Below are positions 15,407 to 23,444 of a stretch of DNA of 29,931 bases, one piece after another. The first letter of the stretch is position 1, and every line of letters starts with the position of its first letter. This DNA comes from Methylibium sp964616015. Its GTDB lineage: Bacteria; Pseudomonadota; Gammaproteobacteria; Burkholderiales; Burkholderiaceae_C. The translations under genes were made by a program, and so were the position numbers. Location: positions 1 to 29,931 of the forward strand of contig CAZTTC010000022.1 in assembly GCA_964616015.1 (NCBI GenBank). The letters are read 5' to 3'. The notes under the pieces were generated by a model. The model searched no databases and was not told the DNA's origin. It saw only the letters and a program-made list of their open reading frames with translations.

Positions 15407-17620
15407 CTAGCGCCGCGCGCGCCGCGTCTTGCGGGCCGCCTCGGCCGTCGGCGTCTTGCGGGCGCGGCCGCCGGCCACCTTGCCGGCCACCTTCTTGGCC
15501 GCCCGCTTGTGGCCGCGATCGGCGTCCTTCGCGGCCTTCAGTTCCTCGACGGCCGTCGTGGCCTTGTCGCGTGCGCCACGCAGCGCCGTGCCGGAGTCGT
15601 GCACGAGCCGGAAGTCGATCTTGCGCCCATCGAGATCGACTCGACTGACCTGCACCCGCACGCGCGTGCCGATCGCATAGCGCACGCCGCTGCGCTCGCC
15701 GCGCAGGTCCTGGCGGACCTCGTCGAAACGGAAGTACTCGCCGCCGAGTTCGGTGATGTGGACGAGCCCCTCGACATACAGATCGTCGAGCGTCACGAAC
15801 AGGCCAAAGCTGGTGGCGGCACTGACGGTGCCCGCATACTCCTCGCCAAGGTGCTCGCGCATGAACTTGCACTTGAGCCAGGCCTCGACGTCGCGCGAAG
15901 CCTCGTCGGCGCGGCGCTCGTTGGCGCTGCAGTGCGCGCCCGCGACCTCCCAGGCCTGAGCCTCGGCCGTCATCTTGACTTGCGACTTGGCCTGCGCCTT
16001 GGACGCGGCCGTGGGACGCGGCTTGCGCGTGTGCACGGCCGAGGTCGCCAGCTCGGTCACCTGCAGGTGGTACTTGCGCCCCGCCAGGATGCCCTTGATC
16101 ACGCGGTGCACCAGCAGGTCGGGATAGCGGCGGATCGGGCTGGTGAAGTGGGTGTAGGCGGGGTAGGCCAGGCCGAAGTGGCCACTGTTGATCGGCGTGT
16201 AGATCGCCTGCTGCATGGAGCGCAGGAGCATCGAGTGGATCTGCTGGGCGTCGGGGCGGTCCTTCGTGGCCTGCGCCACGGCCTGGAACTCGGCCGGCCG
16301 CGGGTCGTCACCAATCGACAGGCCGAGGCCGAGACCCCGCAGATAGGCCTGCAGGATCGCCCGCTTCTCGGGCGTCGGCCCTTCGTGCACGCGGTACAGC
16401 GCGGCGTGCTTGTGCGTCGCGATGAACTCCGCCGAGCAGACGTTGGCGGCCAGCATCGCCTCCTCGATCAGCCGGTGCGCATCGTTGCGCGTGCGCGGCA
16501 CGATCTTCTCGATGCGCCCGCTGTCGTCGCAGACGATCTGGGTCTCGGTGGTCTCGAAGTCGACCGCGCCGCGCGCCGCGCGCGCCTTGAGCAAGGCCCG
16601 GTAGACCTCGTGCAGGTGCAGCAGGTGCGGCACGAGCTCCTTGCGCTTGTGCGCCTCGGGCCCGCGCGTGTTGCCGAGGATCGCCGCGACCTCGTTGTAG
16701 GTCAGACGGGCCTGGGAGTTGATGATCGCCGGGAAGAACTGGTAGGCGTGGATCTCGCCGTGAGCGTCGACCAGCATGTCGCACACCATCGCGAGGCGAT
16801 CCTCGTTGGGGTTGAGCGAACACAGGCCGTTGCTCAGCTTCTCGGGCAGCATCGGGATGACGCGGCGCGGGAAGTAGACGCTGGTGGCGCGCTCGTAGGC
16901 ATCGTCGTCGAGCGCCTCGCCGGGCTTCACGTAGTGGCTCACGTCGGCGATCGCCACCACCAGCCGCCAGGCGTTCGGCTGCTTCGCTCGGCCGATCGTG
17001 GCGGGCTCGCAATAGACGGCGTCATCGAAGTCGCGCGCGTCTTCGCCGTCGATCGTCACCAGCGCGACATCGGTGAGGTCGACGCGGTGCTTGCGATCCA
17101 CGGGCCGCAGCCGCTCGGGCAGCTTGGAGGTCTGCGCCATCGTCTCGGCGGAAAAGCGGTGCGGCACCTCGTACTTGCGAACCGCGATCTCGATCTCCAT
17201 GCCAGGATCGTCGATCTCGCCGAGGACCTCGGTCACGCGGCCGAGCGGCTGCGAGTGCATCGAGGGCGGCTCGGTCAGCTCGACGGCCACCACCTGGCCG
17301 GCATTCGCGCTCGCGATGCCGTTCTTCGGGATCATGATGTCCTGGCCGTAACGCTTGTCTTCGGGCGCCACCAGCCAGATGCCGCTTTCGTGAAGCAAGC
17401 GCCCGATGATCGGCGCCTTCTTGCGTTCGAGGATCTCGAGCACCCGCCCCTCCGGCCGACCCTTGCGGTCGTAGCGGATCACGCGCACCTTCACGCGGTC
17501 GCGATGCAGGACCGCATGCATCTCCTGAGGCGACAGGTAGATGTCGGATTCGCCGTCGTCGCGCTGCAGGAAACCGTGGCCGTCGCGATGCCCCTGGATC
17601 GTGCCGTCGACCTCGCTCAT
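15407..17620 (-). CDS. rnr: Ribonuclease R
   Basis: RNase R is a 3'-5' exoribonuclease that degrades structured RNA and acts in rRNA and tmRNA quality control. The 737 residues begin at the first OB/cold-shock domain (GTIQGHRDGHGFLQRDD). The RNB catalytic domain follows, with the metal-binding aspartates D191, D197, D199 and D200 in TIDGEDARDFDDAVY and later LAYPAYTHFTSPIRRYPDLL. An S1 domain comes next (about 590-675), then a Lys/Arg/Ala-rich tail of about 63 residues. The N-terminal helix-turn-helix domain of E. coli RNase R (813 residues) is missing. The ATG at 17620 is the only plausible start between the tRNA gene and the conserved sequence. It lacks a ribosome site but overlaps the stop of a seven-codon reading frame. 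Confidence 0.96.
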   Translation of the reverse strand: MSEVDGTIQGHRDGHGFLQRDDGESDIYLSPQEMHAVLHRDRVKVRVIRYDRKGRPEGRVLEILERKKAPIIGRLLHESGIWLVAPEDKRYGQDIMIPKNGIASANAGQVVAVELTEPPSMHSQPLGRVTEVLGEIDDPGMEIEIAVRKYEVPHRFSAETMAQTSKLPERLRPVDRKHRVDLTDVALVTIDGEDARDFDDAVYCEPATIGRAKQPNAWRLVVAIADVSHYVKPGEALDDDAYERATSVYFPRRVIPMLPEKLSNGLCSLNPNEDRLAMVCDMLVDAHGEIHAYQFFPAIINSQARLTYNEVAAILGNTRGPEAHKRKELVPHLLHLHEVYRALLKARAARGAVDFETTETQIVCDDSGRIEKIVPRTRNDAHRLIEEAMLAANVCSAEFIATHKHAALYRVHEGPTPEKRAILQAYLRGLGLGLSIGDDPRPAEFQAVAQATKDRPDAQQIHSMLLRSMQQAIYTPINSGHFGLAYPAYTHFTSPIRRYPDLLVHRVIKGILAGRKYHLQVTELATSAVHTRKPRPTAASKAQAKSQVKMTAEAQAWEVAGAHCSANERRADEASRDVEAWLKCKFMREHLGEEYAGTVSAATSFGLFVTLDDLYVEGLVHITELGGEYFRFDEVRQDLRGERSGVRYAIGTRVRVQVSRVDLDGRKIDFRLVHDSGTALRGARDKATTAVEELKAAKDADRGHKRAAKKVAGKVAGGRARKTPTAEAARKTRRARR

Positions 17621-17643
17621 CAGAGCTGCGCCGAGGGGCCCAT
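17620..17643 (-). other. Possible leader mini-ORF overlapping the rnr start
   Basis: ATG at 17643 opens seven codons (M-G-P-S-A-Q-L) and ends at a TGA that overlaps the rnr ATG (TGATG). rnr itself has no visible ribosome site, so ribosomes finishing this small frame could restart on rnr. The mini-ORF has no strong ribosome site either, and such a short frame can arise by chance, so confidence is low. Confidence 0.25.
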
Positions 17644-17646
17644 GGC

Positions 17647-17676
17647 TTGTCTTGTCTTCGTTCTTGATGCTAAACT
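17647..17676 (+). promoter_or_regulatory. Promoter of tRNA-Leu(CAG)
   Basis: A -35 box TTGTCT (17647-17652), an 18-base spacer and an extended -10 TGCTAAACT (hexamer at 17671-17676) lie directly upstream of the tRNA gene. The transcript should start near 17683, about a dozen bases before the mature 5' end. The discriminator is CTCCGAC, fairly C/G-rich, as at growth-rate-controlled stable RNA promoters. This is the best promoter match in the window. Confidence 0.7.
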
Positions 17677-17694
17677 CTCCGACTTTCGTGCCTA

Positions 17695-17779
<85 letters not shown>

Positions 17780-17800
17780 AGGCATAAGAAGATGATAAGA

Positions 17801-17827
17801 GGCCAGCACGTTCGTGCTGGCCTTTTT
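17801..17827 (+). terminator. Intrinsic terminator after tRNA-Leu
   Basis: A perfect 9-bp stem GGCCAGCAC/GTGCTGGCC with a four-base loop (GTTC) is followed by five T residues (17823-17827), 21 bases after the tRNA CCA end. Read on the other strand, the stem is followed by a pyrimidine-rich tract starting TCTTATCATCTTC, so it may also stop transcripts of the convergent purA-hpt run. Confidence 0.9.
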
Positions 17828-17863
17828 GCTGGGCACTCGCCACCGCTGTCGCGGCCGCAGCGC

Positions 17864-18385
17864 TCAGGGGGCGAGCCGCCGCGCCAGCGCGTCGGGTCGC
17901 AGATCGTCGTAGGCCTCGAAAGGCTGATGGATCCACGGACTCGTCGGCAGCGCCTCGACGTAATAGTCGGGTGTGTAGCTCGACACGCCCTTCACCCAGA
18001 TCACCGACGAGCGCAGTTCCGCGATCGCCGGCAAGCTGCGCAGCCGGTCGACGACCGCCTTGAGGGTCACGCCCGAATCGGCCAGGTCATCGACCAGCAG
18101 CACCCGCCCGGCCAGTTCGCCACGCGGCAGCGTCACGTACTGCGCCATGTCCAGGCGGCCCTGGATCGTCCCCGCTTCGGCCCGGTAGGAACTCGCCGAC
18201 ATGATGGCCAATGGCTTGTCGAACAAGCGCGACAACATGTCGCCCGGGCGCATGCCGCCGCGGGCCAGGCAGAGGATCTGATCGAACGACCATCCCGACT
18301 CGTACACCTTGAGCGCCAGGCGCTCGATGAGCAGGTGGTAGTCGTCCCAGGACACGTACAGGTGCTTGCCGTCGTCGGTCAGCAT
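17864..18385 (-). CDS. Purine phosphoribosyltransferase (Gpt/Hpt-like)
   Basis: This 173-residue type I phosphoribosyltransferase should join a purine base to PRPP in the salvage pathway. The PRPP loop is VLLVDDLADSGVT (95-107), with the pyrophosphate loop LARGGMRPGDM (40-50) before it. The C-terminal SPWIHQPFE (149-157) resembles the WIxQPW base-binding motif of E. coli xanthine-guanine phosphoribosyltransferase. Guanine, xanthine and hypoxanthine are therefore all possible substrates. The start at 18385 lies 5 bp after the purA stop, and the two form a purine unit that ends at the terminator near 17800. The frame is open upstream inside purA, but homology begins at MLTDDGKHLYVSWDDYH. Confidence 0.85.
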   Translation of the reverse strand: MLTDDGKHLYVSWDDYHLLIERLALKVYESGWSFDQILCLARGGMRPGDMLSRLFDKPLAIMSASSYRAEAGTIQGRLDMAQYVTLPRGELAGRVLLVDDLADSGVTLKAVVDRLRSLPAIAELRSSVIWVKGVSSYTPDYYVEALPTSPWIHQPFEAYDDLRPDALARRLAP

Positions 18386-18390
18386 GGATC

Positions 18391-19731
18391 TCAGGCCTTG
18401 TACGGGTGTCGGAGCAGGATGGTGTGCTCGCGATCGGGGCCGGTCGACACCATGTCGATCGGTGCGCCGATCACGGCCTGCACCCGCTCCAGGTAGCGCC
18501 GGGCATTGAGCGGCAGATCGTCCCAGCGCGTGCACCCGACGGTGCTTGCCTCCCAGCCCGGGAAGGACTCGTACACCGGCCGGCACGCCACGATCTCGTC
18601 GGCGTCCAGCGGCAGGATGTCGATGCGGCGCCCGTCGAGCTCGTAGCCGATGCCCATCTTGATCTCCGGCAGGCCGTCGAGCACGTCGAGCTTGGTGATG
18701 CACAGGCCGGACAGCCCGTTGATCAGGATCGAGCGCTTCATCGCCGCGGCGTCGAGCCAGCCGCAGCGCCGCGGCCGACCCGTCACCGTGCCGCGCTCCT
18801 GCCCGACCGTCGAGAGGTGATGCCCGACGCTGCCCGGCGCGTCCATCGGCAGCTCGGTCGGGAACGGGCCCGAGCCGACGCGCGTGGTGTAAGCCTTGGT
18901 GATGCCCAGGATGTAGTGCAGCATGTCCGGGCCGACGCCCGAACCGGCCGCGGCATTGCCGGCCACGCAGTTGCTCGACGTGACGTAGGGGTAGGTGCCG
19001 TGGTCGATGTCGAGCAGCGTGCCCTGCGCGCCCTCGAACAGCACGTTGCCGCCGGCGAGATTGGTCTGGTGAATGCGCACGCCGACGTCGGCCAGCATCG
19101 GCCTGAGCTGCTCGGCCACCTTCATGGCGTGGTCGAAGATGGGCTGGAACTCCAGCGCCTCGGCATGCAGGAAGCCCCGCAGGACGAAGTTGTGCAGGTC
19201 GAGCAGATCGCGCAGCTTGGACGCAAAGCGATCGGGATGCTTCAGGTCCTGCACGCGCAGCGCCCGTCGCGCGACCTTGTCTTCGTAGGCCGGGCCGATG
19301 CCCTTGCCCGTCGTGCCGATCTTGCCCGCGCCCGAGCTCTCGCGAAGTGCCTCGCGCGCCTTGTCAACCGCGACGTGGAACGGCAGGATCAGCGGGCAGG
19401 ACTCGCTCAGGAAGAGCCGGGAGCGCACCTCGACGCCGGCCGCCTCCAGCCGCTCGATCTCGCCCAGCAGGTGAGTGGGATCGACGACGACGCCGTTGCC
19501 GATGCAGCAGGCCACGCCGTCGCGCATCACGCCCGACGGGATCAGCTGCAGGGCCGTCTTCTTGCCCTTGATCACCAGCGTGTGGCCGGCGTTGTGCCCG
19601 CCCTGGAAGCGCACGACGGCCGCCGCGTGGTCGGTCAGCCAATCCACCACCTTGCCCTTGCCTTCGTCACCCCACTGGGTGCCGACCACGACCACGTTGC
19701 GGCCCGGGGCTGTCTTGCTCACTGCTTGCAT
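18391..19731 (-). CDS. purA: Adenylosuccinate synthetase
   Basis: PurA condenses IMP with aspartate using GTP to give adenylosuccinate, the first committed step to AMP. The 446 residues show the P-loop-like VVVGTQWGDEGKGKVVD (GDEGKGK at 21-27), VRFQGGHNAGHTLVI with the catalytic histidine, GTTGKGIGPAYEDK, LFEGAQGTLLDIDHGTYPYV and the GTP-binding ITKLDVLDGL. Residues before about 10 are an extra N-terminal tail. The ATG at 19731 has an AGGA ribosome site. It lies 35 bp after hisZ. Confidence 0.97.
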   Translation of the reverse strand: MQAVSKTAPGRNVVVVGTQWGDEGKGKVVDWLTDHAAAVVRFQGGHNAGHTLVIKGKKTALQLIPSGVMRDGVACCIGNGVVVDPTHLLGEIERLEAAGVEVRSRLFLSESCPLILPFHVAVDKAREALRESSGAGKIGTTGKGIGPAYEDKVARRALRVQDLKHPDRFASKLRDLLDLHNFVLRGFLHAEALEFQPIFDHAMKVAEQLRPMLADVGVRIHQTNLAGGNVLFEGAQGTLLDIDHGTYPYVTSSNCVAGNAAAGSGVGPDMLHYILGITKAYTTRVGSGPFPTELPMDAPGSVGHHLSTVGQERGTVTGRPRRCGWLDAAAMKRSILINGLSGLCITKLDVLDGLPEIKMGIGYELDGRRIDILPLDADEIVACRPVYESFPGWEASTVGCTRWDDLPLNARRYLERVQAVIGAPIDMVSTGPDREHTILLRHPYKA

Positions 19732-19766
19732 CGTCCTGTCCTGCTACGCCTTGCCTGCGGTGCGCT

Positions 19767-20930
19767 TCAAAGCGCGCGCACGATCCACCTGCCACCGACC
19801 TCCACGACCTCGCGGTCGCAGTCGAATTCCTGCGCCTCGTGCTCGTGCCCGGGCAACACACACAGCACCGTCTCGCCGCCGGCCCGCAGCGCGCGGATGG
19901 CGGCCCGCAGCGTCGCATCCTCGCCCCAGGGGGCACGCACCGCGGCGCGACGCCCGTCGACGCGCGCCCGCGCGACCAGCTCCTTCAGGTCGGTGCTGAA
20001 GCCGACTGCCGGGCGGTTGCGGCCGAACACGGCGCCGACCTCGTCGTAGCGACCGCCGCGCAATAGCGAGTCGCTCGAGCCACCGCCGTAGACCGCGAAG
20101 CGCGCCCCGCTGTAGTAGGCATAGCCGCTGAGATCGGCCAGGTCGAAGCCGACCTTCACCTCCGGGTGTGCGATCGCGGCATGCGCCGCCAGGCTGCGCA
20201 GGTCGGCGAGCGCCGCGGCGACGAGCGGGCGCTGCGGGAGTCGTGCCTGCGCCATCGCCAGCACGTCGGCATCGCCGTACAAGGCGGCCAGCGTCGACAA
20301 GCCCTGCCGCACGTCGGCGGGGAACCCCGAGGCCACGCGTTCGAGCGCCGCCGTGTCCTTGGCGGCCAGCGCGGCATAGACCTCGGTCAAGCGGGCCGCC
20401 TCGCAGGGCACGCCGGCCAGCAAGCCGCGCACGATGCGCGCATCGGCGAGATCGAGGACCAGCCCTTCGACACCGGCCGCCTGCAGGCAGTCGAGCGCCA
20501 GGTCCTGGATCTCGAGATCGGCCTCCAGCCCGGCATGCCCATAGAGCTCGGCGCCGAACTGCAAGGGTTCGCGGCTGCCCTGCAGACCGGCTGGCCGCGT
20601 GTGCGCGACAGGCCCGCAGTAGCACAGGCGGGTCACGCCGGCGCGATTGAGCAGATGCGCATCGATGCGCGCCACTTGCGGTGTGGTGTCAGCCCGCAGG
20701 CCGAGGGTGCGGCCGCTGAGCTGGTCCACCAGCTTGAAGGTCCGCAGGTCGAGCTCGTGGCCGGTGCCGGACAGCAGCGATTCGAGATGCTCCAGCAGCG
20801 GCGGCATCACCAGCTCGCACCCGTATCCGCGGGCCGTGTCGAGGACGGTACGCCGCAACTCCTCGATCCGCCTCGCCTCCGAGGGCAGCACGTCGGCGAT
20901 GTGCTCGGGCAGCAGCCAAGCAGACGTCAT
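19767..20930 (-). CDS. hisZ: ATP phosphoribosyltransferase regulatory subunit
   Basis: HisZ is a catalytically dead relative of histidyl-tRNA synthetase that forms a complex with the short form of HisG and is needed for the first step of histidine synthesis and its feedback control. The 387 residues show the class II synthetase fold: LGLRADTTPQVARI, LCYCGPVAHTRPAG, EPLQFGAELYGHAGLEADLEI, YYSGARFAVYGGG, LLRGGRYDEVGAVFGRNRP and AVGFSTDLKELV. It lacks the HisS anticodon-binding C-terminus. HisG is not in the window. The ATG at 20930 has no clear ribosome site. A TACAAT box about 25 bases upstream suggests that transcription may start here with a very short leader. Confidence 0.95.
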   Translation of the reverse strand: MTSAWLLPEHIADVLPSEARRIEELRRTVLDTARGYGCELVMPPLLEHLESLLSGTGHELDLRTFKLVDQLSGRTLGLRADTTPQVARIDAHLLNRAGVTRLCYCGPVAHTRPAGLQGSREPLQFGAELYGHAGLEADLEIQDLALDCLQAAGVEGLVLDLADARIVRGLLAGVPCEAARLTEVYAALAAKDTAALERVASGFPADVRQGLSTLAALYGDADVLAMAQARLPQRPLVAAALADLRSLAAHAAIAHPEVKVGFDLADLSGYAYYSGARFAVYGGGSSDSLLRGGRYDEVGAVFGRNRPAVGFSTDLKELVARARVDGRRAAVRAPWGEDATLRAAIRALRAGGETVLCVLPGHEHEAQEFDCDREVVEVGGRWIVRAL

Positions 20931-20955
20931 GAAAACGACTTGGGGTTAAAACCGC

Positions 20956-20961
20956 ATTGTA
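20956..20961 (-). promoter_or_regulatory. Candidate -10 box of hisZ-purA-hpt
   Basis: The minus strand reads TACAAT, five of six bases of the consensus, about 25 bases before the hisZ ATG. The predicted transcript start is near 20949. No -35 box is recognisable: the spacer and -35 region are filled by two copies of GGGCGCCC (20963-20982). An activator or an alternative use is possible; confidence is moderate. Confidence 0.45.
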
Positions 20962-20962
20962 C

Positions 20963-20982
20963 GGGCGCCCCCACGGGCGCCC
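20963..20982. repeat. Double GGGCGCCC palindrome upstream of hisZ
   Basis: Two copies of the self-complementary octamer GGGCGCCC (20963-20970 and 20975-20982) are separated by four bases (CCAC on plus). They can form an 8-bp hairpin in RNA or DNA, or serve as tandem operator half-sites. The site lies between the DUF2065 stop and the TACAAT box before hisZ. No T-tract follows on either strand, so it is not a standard terminator. Confidence 0.6.
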
Positions 20983-20997
20983 GCCTGGCGGACACCG

Positions 20998-21186
20998 TCA
21001 GAGCGCGATCACGAGCAGCAGCACGAGCCCGCCGAGCATGCTGCTCAGACCGAGGAAGCGCAGCTGCCCGTCGCTCAGCTGCGTGGCCTGCTCGAAGAGC
21101 CTGCGCCAGCGCGGCGGACTGAGAAAGGGCAGCAAGCCCTCGAAGACCAGCATCAGCGCCAGCGCGCTGAACAGCGTGTCCCACAT
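20998..21186 (-). CDS. DUF2065 family small membrane protein (YjeT-like)
   Basis: This 62-residue protein has two hydrophobic segments (about 3-22 and 43-61) joined by a short basic/polar loop containing PPRWRRLFEQ. The sequence MWDTLFSALALMLVFEGLLPFL and the following FLGLSSMLGGL match the DUF2065/YjeT family, which commonly sits beside hflC. The function is unknown; association with the HflKC-FtsH system is suggested only by gene neighbourhood. The ATG at 21186 lies 34 bp after the hflC stop. Confidence 0.85.
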   Translation of the reverse strand: MWDTLFSALALMLVFEGLLPFLSPPRWRRLFEQATQLSDGQLRFLGLSSMLGGLVLLLVIAL

Positions 21187-21220
21187 CGGGCGATCCCGGG
21201 CGCGCGTCCGACCGGCCGAC

Positions 21221-22102
21221 TCACTTGCCCCGAGGCGCCGTGTTGCCGCGCATCGCGCGGAAGAACTCGCTCTCCGGCTCGACGACCATGATGTCCGTCT
21301 TGCTCCTGAAACTCGCGCGATAGGCCTCGAGGCTGCGGTAGAACTGCGCGAAGGATGGATCGCGGCCGAAGGCATCGGCGTAGAGTGCCGAGGCCTTGCC
21401 GTCGCCCTCGCCCTTGACCTTCTGGGCGTCGCGATAGGCCTCGGCGATGATCACCTCGCGCTGCTTGTCGGCATCGGCGCGGATCGTCTCGCCCTCGGCC
21501 TGCCCGGTCGAGCGCGTCTCGTTGGCGACGCGCTTGCGCTCGGACTCCATGCGGCGGTACACCGCCTCGGTGATGTTGGCGACGAAGTCGACCCGCTTGA
21601 TGCGCACGTCGACGATCTCGATGCCGAAGCTCGTCGCGTCGTCGCGCAAACGCGCGATCACGCCTTGCATGACCTTCTCCCGCTCCGTCGACAGCACCTG
21701 CCGCACGCTGACTTTCGTCACTTCCTCGTTCAGCGCCGCCTGCACGATGGGGGCCAGCCGCGCCTCGGCGTTGCGCACGTCGGCGCCGTTGTTGCGGATG
21801 AACTGGCGCGGGTCCTTGATGCGCCACTTCACCAGCCAGTCGATGACGAGGCTGGTCTTCTCCGCGGTGAAGACCGGACGCGTCTCGGGGCTGTCGAGGC
21901 TCTGCACGCGGCGGTCCAGGAACACGACGTTCTGGAACGGCGGTGGCAGCTTGAACTTCAGGCCGGGCTGGGAAATGACTTCCTTGATCTCACCCAGCGC
22001 GTACAGCGCAGCGAATTGCCGCTGGTCGACGACGAACAGGGTGCTGGACGCCAGCATCAGGGCGATCAGGGCGCCCGCGATCATCATGCCGATGCGATTC
22101 AT
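21221..22102 (-). CDS. hflC: HflC, SPFH-family modulator of the FtsH protease
   Basis: HflC forms with HflK a large periplasmic-facing cage around the membrane protease FtsH and modulates its activity. The 293 residues have one N-terminal membrane anchor (about 4-24, no cleavage site) and then an SPFH/band-7 domain (VVDQRQFAALYALGEIKEV onward). A long charged helix rich in E, K, R and A follows (about 185-240), and the C-terminus is short. The ATG at 22102 has a strong GGAGG ribosome site. It lies 17 bp after the hflK stop. Confidence 0.97.
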   Translation of the reverse strand: MNRIGMMIAGALIALMLASSTLFVVDQRQFAALYALGEIKEVISQPGLKFKLPPPFQNVVFLDRRVQSLDSPETRPVFTAEKTSLVIDWLVKWRIKDPRQFIRNNGADVRNAEARLAPIVQAALNEEVTKVSVRQVLSTEREKVMQGVIARLRDDATSFGIEIVDVRIKRVDFVANITEAVYRRMESERKRVANETRSTGQAEGETIRADADKQREVIIAEAYRDAQKVKGEGDGKASALYADAFGRDPSFAQFYRSLEAYRASFRSKTDIMVVEPESEFFRAMRGNTAPRGK

Positions 22103-22119
22103 GTTCTGGTCCTCCCCGC

Positions 22120-23433
22120 TCAGCGGCTCTCGCGATCGCGCGTGCGCGGGTTGTCGCGCGTGCGGGCGTCGCCGGACGGCGTGGCCGGCACCTCGCTGCC
22201 GGAGGGCGTCGGAACGGCGACCGCTCCGCCTGCCGGCACGGCCCCGGCCGACTGCATCAGCTTGTCCAGCGGCAGGTACAGCAGGTTGGAGCCGCTGCGC
22301 GATTCCACGAGCACCTTGCTCACGTTGGAATAGACCTCGCGCATCGTGTCGACATAGAGACGATCGCGCGTCACCGCAGGGGCCTTCTCGTACTCGGTCA
22401 GCACCTGGCGGAAGCGCGAAGCATCGCCCTCGGCCTGAGCGATCACGCGCGCCTTGTAGCCCTCGGCTTCCTGGCGCAAGCGCGAGGCCGTGCCCTGCGC
22501 CTTCGGGATCACGTCGTTGGCGTAGGCCTGCCCCTCGTTCTTGAAGCGAGTGCGGTCAGCGCTGGCGCGCACGGCGTCGTCGAAGGCAGTCTGGACCTGC
22601 TCGGGCGGTGCGACGCTCTGCACGTTGACATTCGAGATCAGGATGCCGGCCTTGAGCCGGTCGAGCTGGATCTGGATGGACTTGACGAGGTCGGTGGCGA
22701 TCGCGTCGCGCTGCTCGTACAGCACCGAGTCCATGTTGCTGCGCCCGACGATCTCGCGCACGGCCGACTCGGCCGCGAGCACCACCGCCTCGTCGGCGTT
22801 GCGGTTCTCGAACAGATAGTCCTTCGCATCCTTCAACCGGTACTGCACCGTGAAGCGGATGTCGACGATGTTCTCGTCCTGCGTCAGCATCGACGAGTCG
22901 CGCAGACCAGTGGCCTGGACGACCGAGTTGCGGCCGACCTCGACCGAGCGCAACTGGGTCACGTTGACGGTCTCGTTCGACTGGAACGGGTACGGCAGCC
23001 GCCACTGGAAGCCGGCCTCCACCGTCTTGCTGTAGCTGCCGAAGGACAGGATGACGCCCTGCTGCCCTTCCTGCACGATGAAGAAGCCGCTGGCCAGCCA
23101 GATCAGCGCCGCGACCCCGGCGATCAGGCCGGCGCCGATGCCGGCGCTGCGCATGTCCGGCGGTTGCCCGCCGCCACCGCCGCTGCTCTCGGGTCGCTGG
23201 CCGCCGCCCCCCTTGCCGCCGAACAGGCCGCTGAGGCGACGGTTGAAGTCGCGCCACAGTTCATCGAGGTCGGGCGGGCCGTCGTTGCGTCCGCCGCTGG
23301 CCATCAGAACGCCGGGTCGCAGCCGCCAGGCGGCGCGCTGCGCCATGCCGGACACCAGGGCGAGGAGCGCCGAGGCCAACTGCCGCACGGTCGCCGTCCC
23401 TGCCGGCGCGGCTTCGTCTTGATAGGTGTTCAT
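22120..23433 (-). CDS. hflK: HflK, SPFH-family modulator of the FtsH protease
   Basis: HflK is the partner of HflC. The sequence shows GPPDLDELWRDFNRRLSGLF, a glycine-rich linker, a membrane segment (about residues 99-120) and the SPFH domain starting FFIVQEGQQGVILSFGSY. Then come the long helix with EAEGYKARVIAQAEGDASRFRQ and a low-complexity P/G/S/R tail. The start is uncertain. I take the ATG at 23433 (437 residues), 11 bp after the hflX stop. A GTG at 23451 overlaps the hflX stop, and an ATG at 23304 (MASGGRNDGPPDLDELW) would give an N-terminus more like that of E. coli HflK. None has a good ribosome site. Confidence 0.94.
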   Translation of the reverse strand: MNTYQDEAAPAGTATVRQLASALLALVSGMAQRAAWRLRPGVLMASGGRNDGPPDLDELWRDFNRRLSGLFGGKGGGGQRPESSGGGGGQPPDMRSAGIGAGLIAGVAALIWLASGFFIVQEGQQGVILSFGSYSKTVEAGFQWRLPYPFQSNETVNVTQLRSVEVGRNSVVQATGLRDSSMLTQDENIVDIRFTVQYRLKDAKDYLFENRNADEAVVLAAESAVREIVGRSNMDSVLYEQRDAIATDLVKSIQIQLDRLKAGILISNVNVQSVAPPEQVQTAFDDAVRASADRTRFKNEGQAYANDVIPKAQGTASRLRQEAEGYKARVIAQAEGDASRFRQVLTEYEKAPAVTRDRLYVDTMREVYSNVSKVLVESRSGSNLLYLPLDKLMQSAGAVPAGGAVAVPTPSGSEVPATPSGDARTRDNPRTRDRESR

Positions 23434-23444
23434 GCTTGTCGTTG

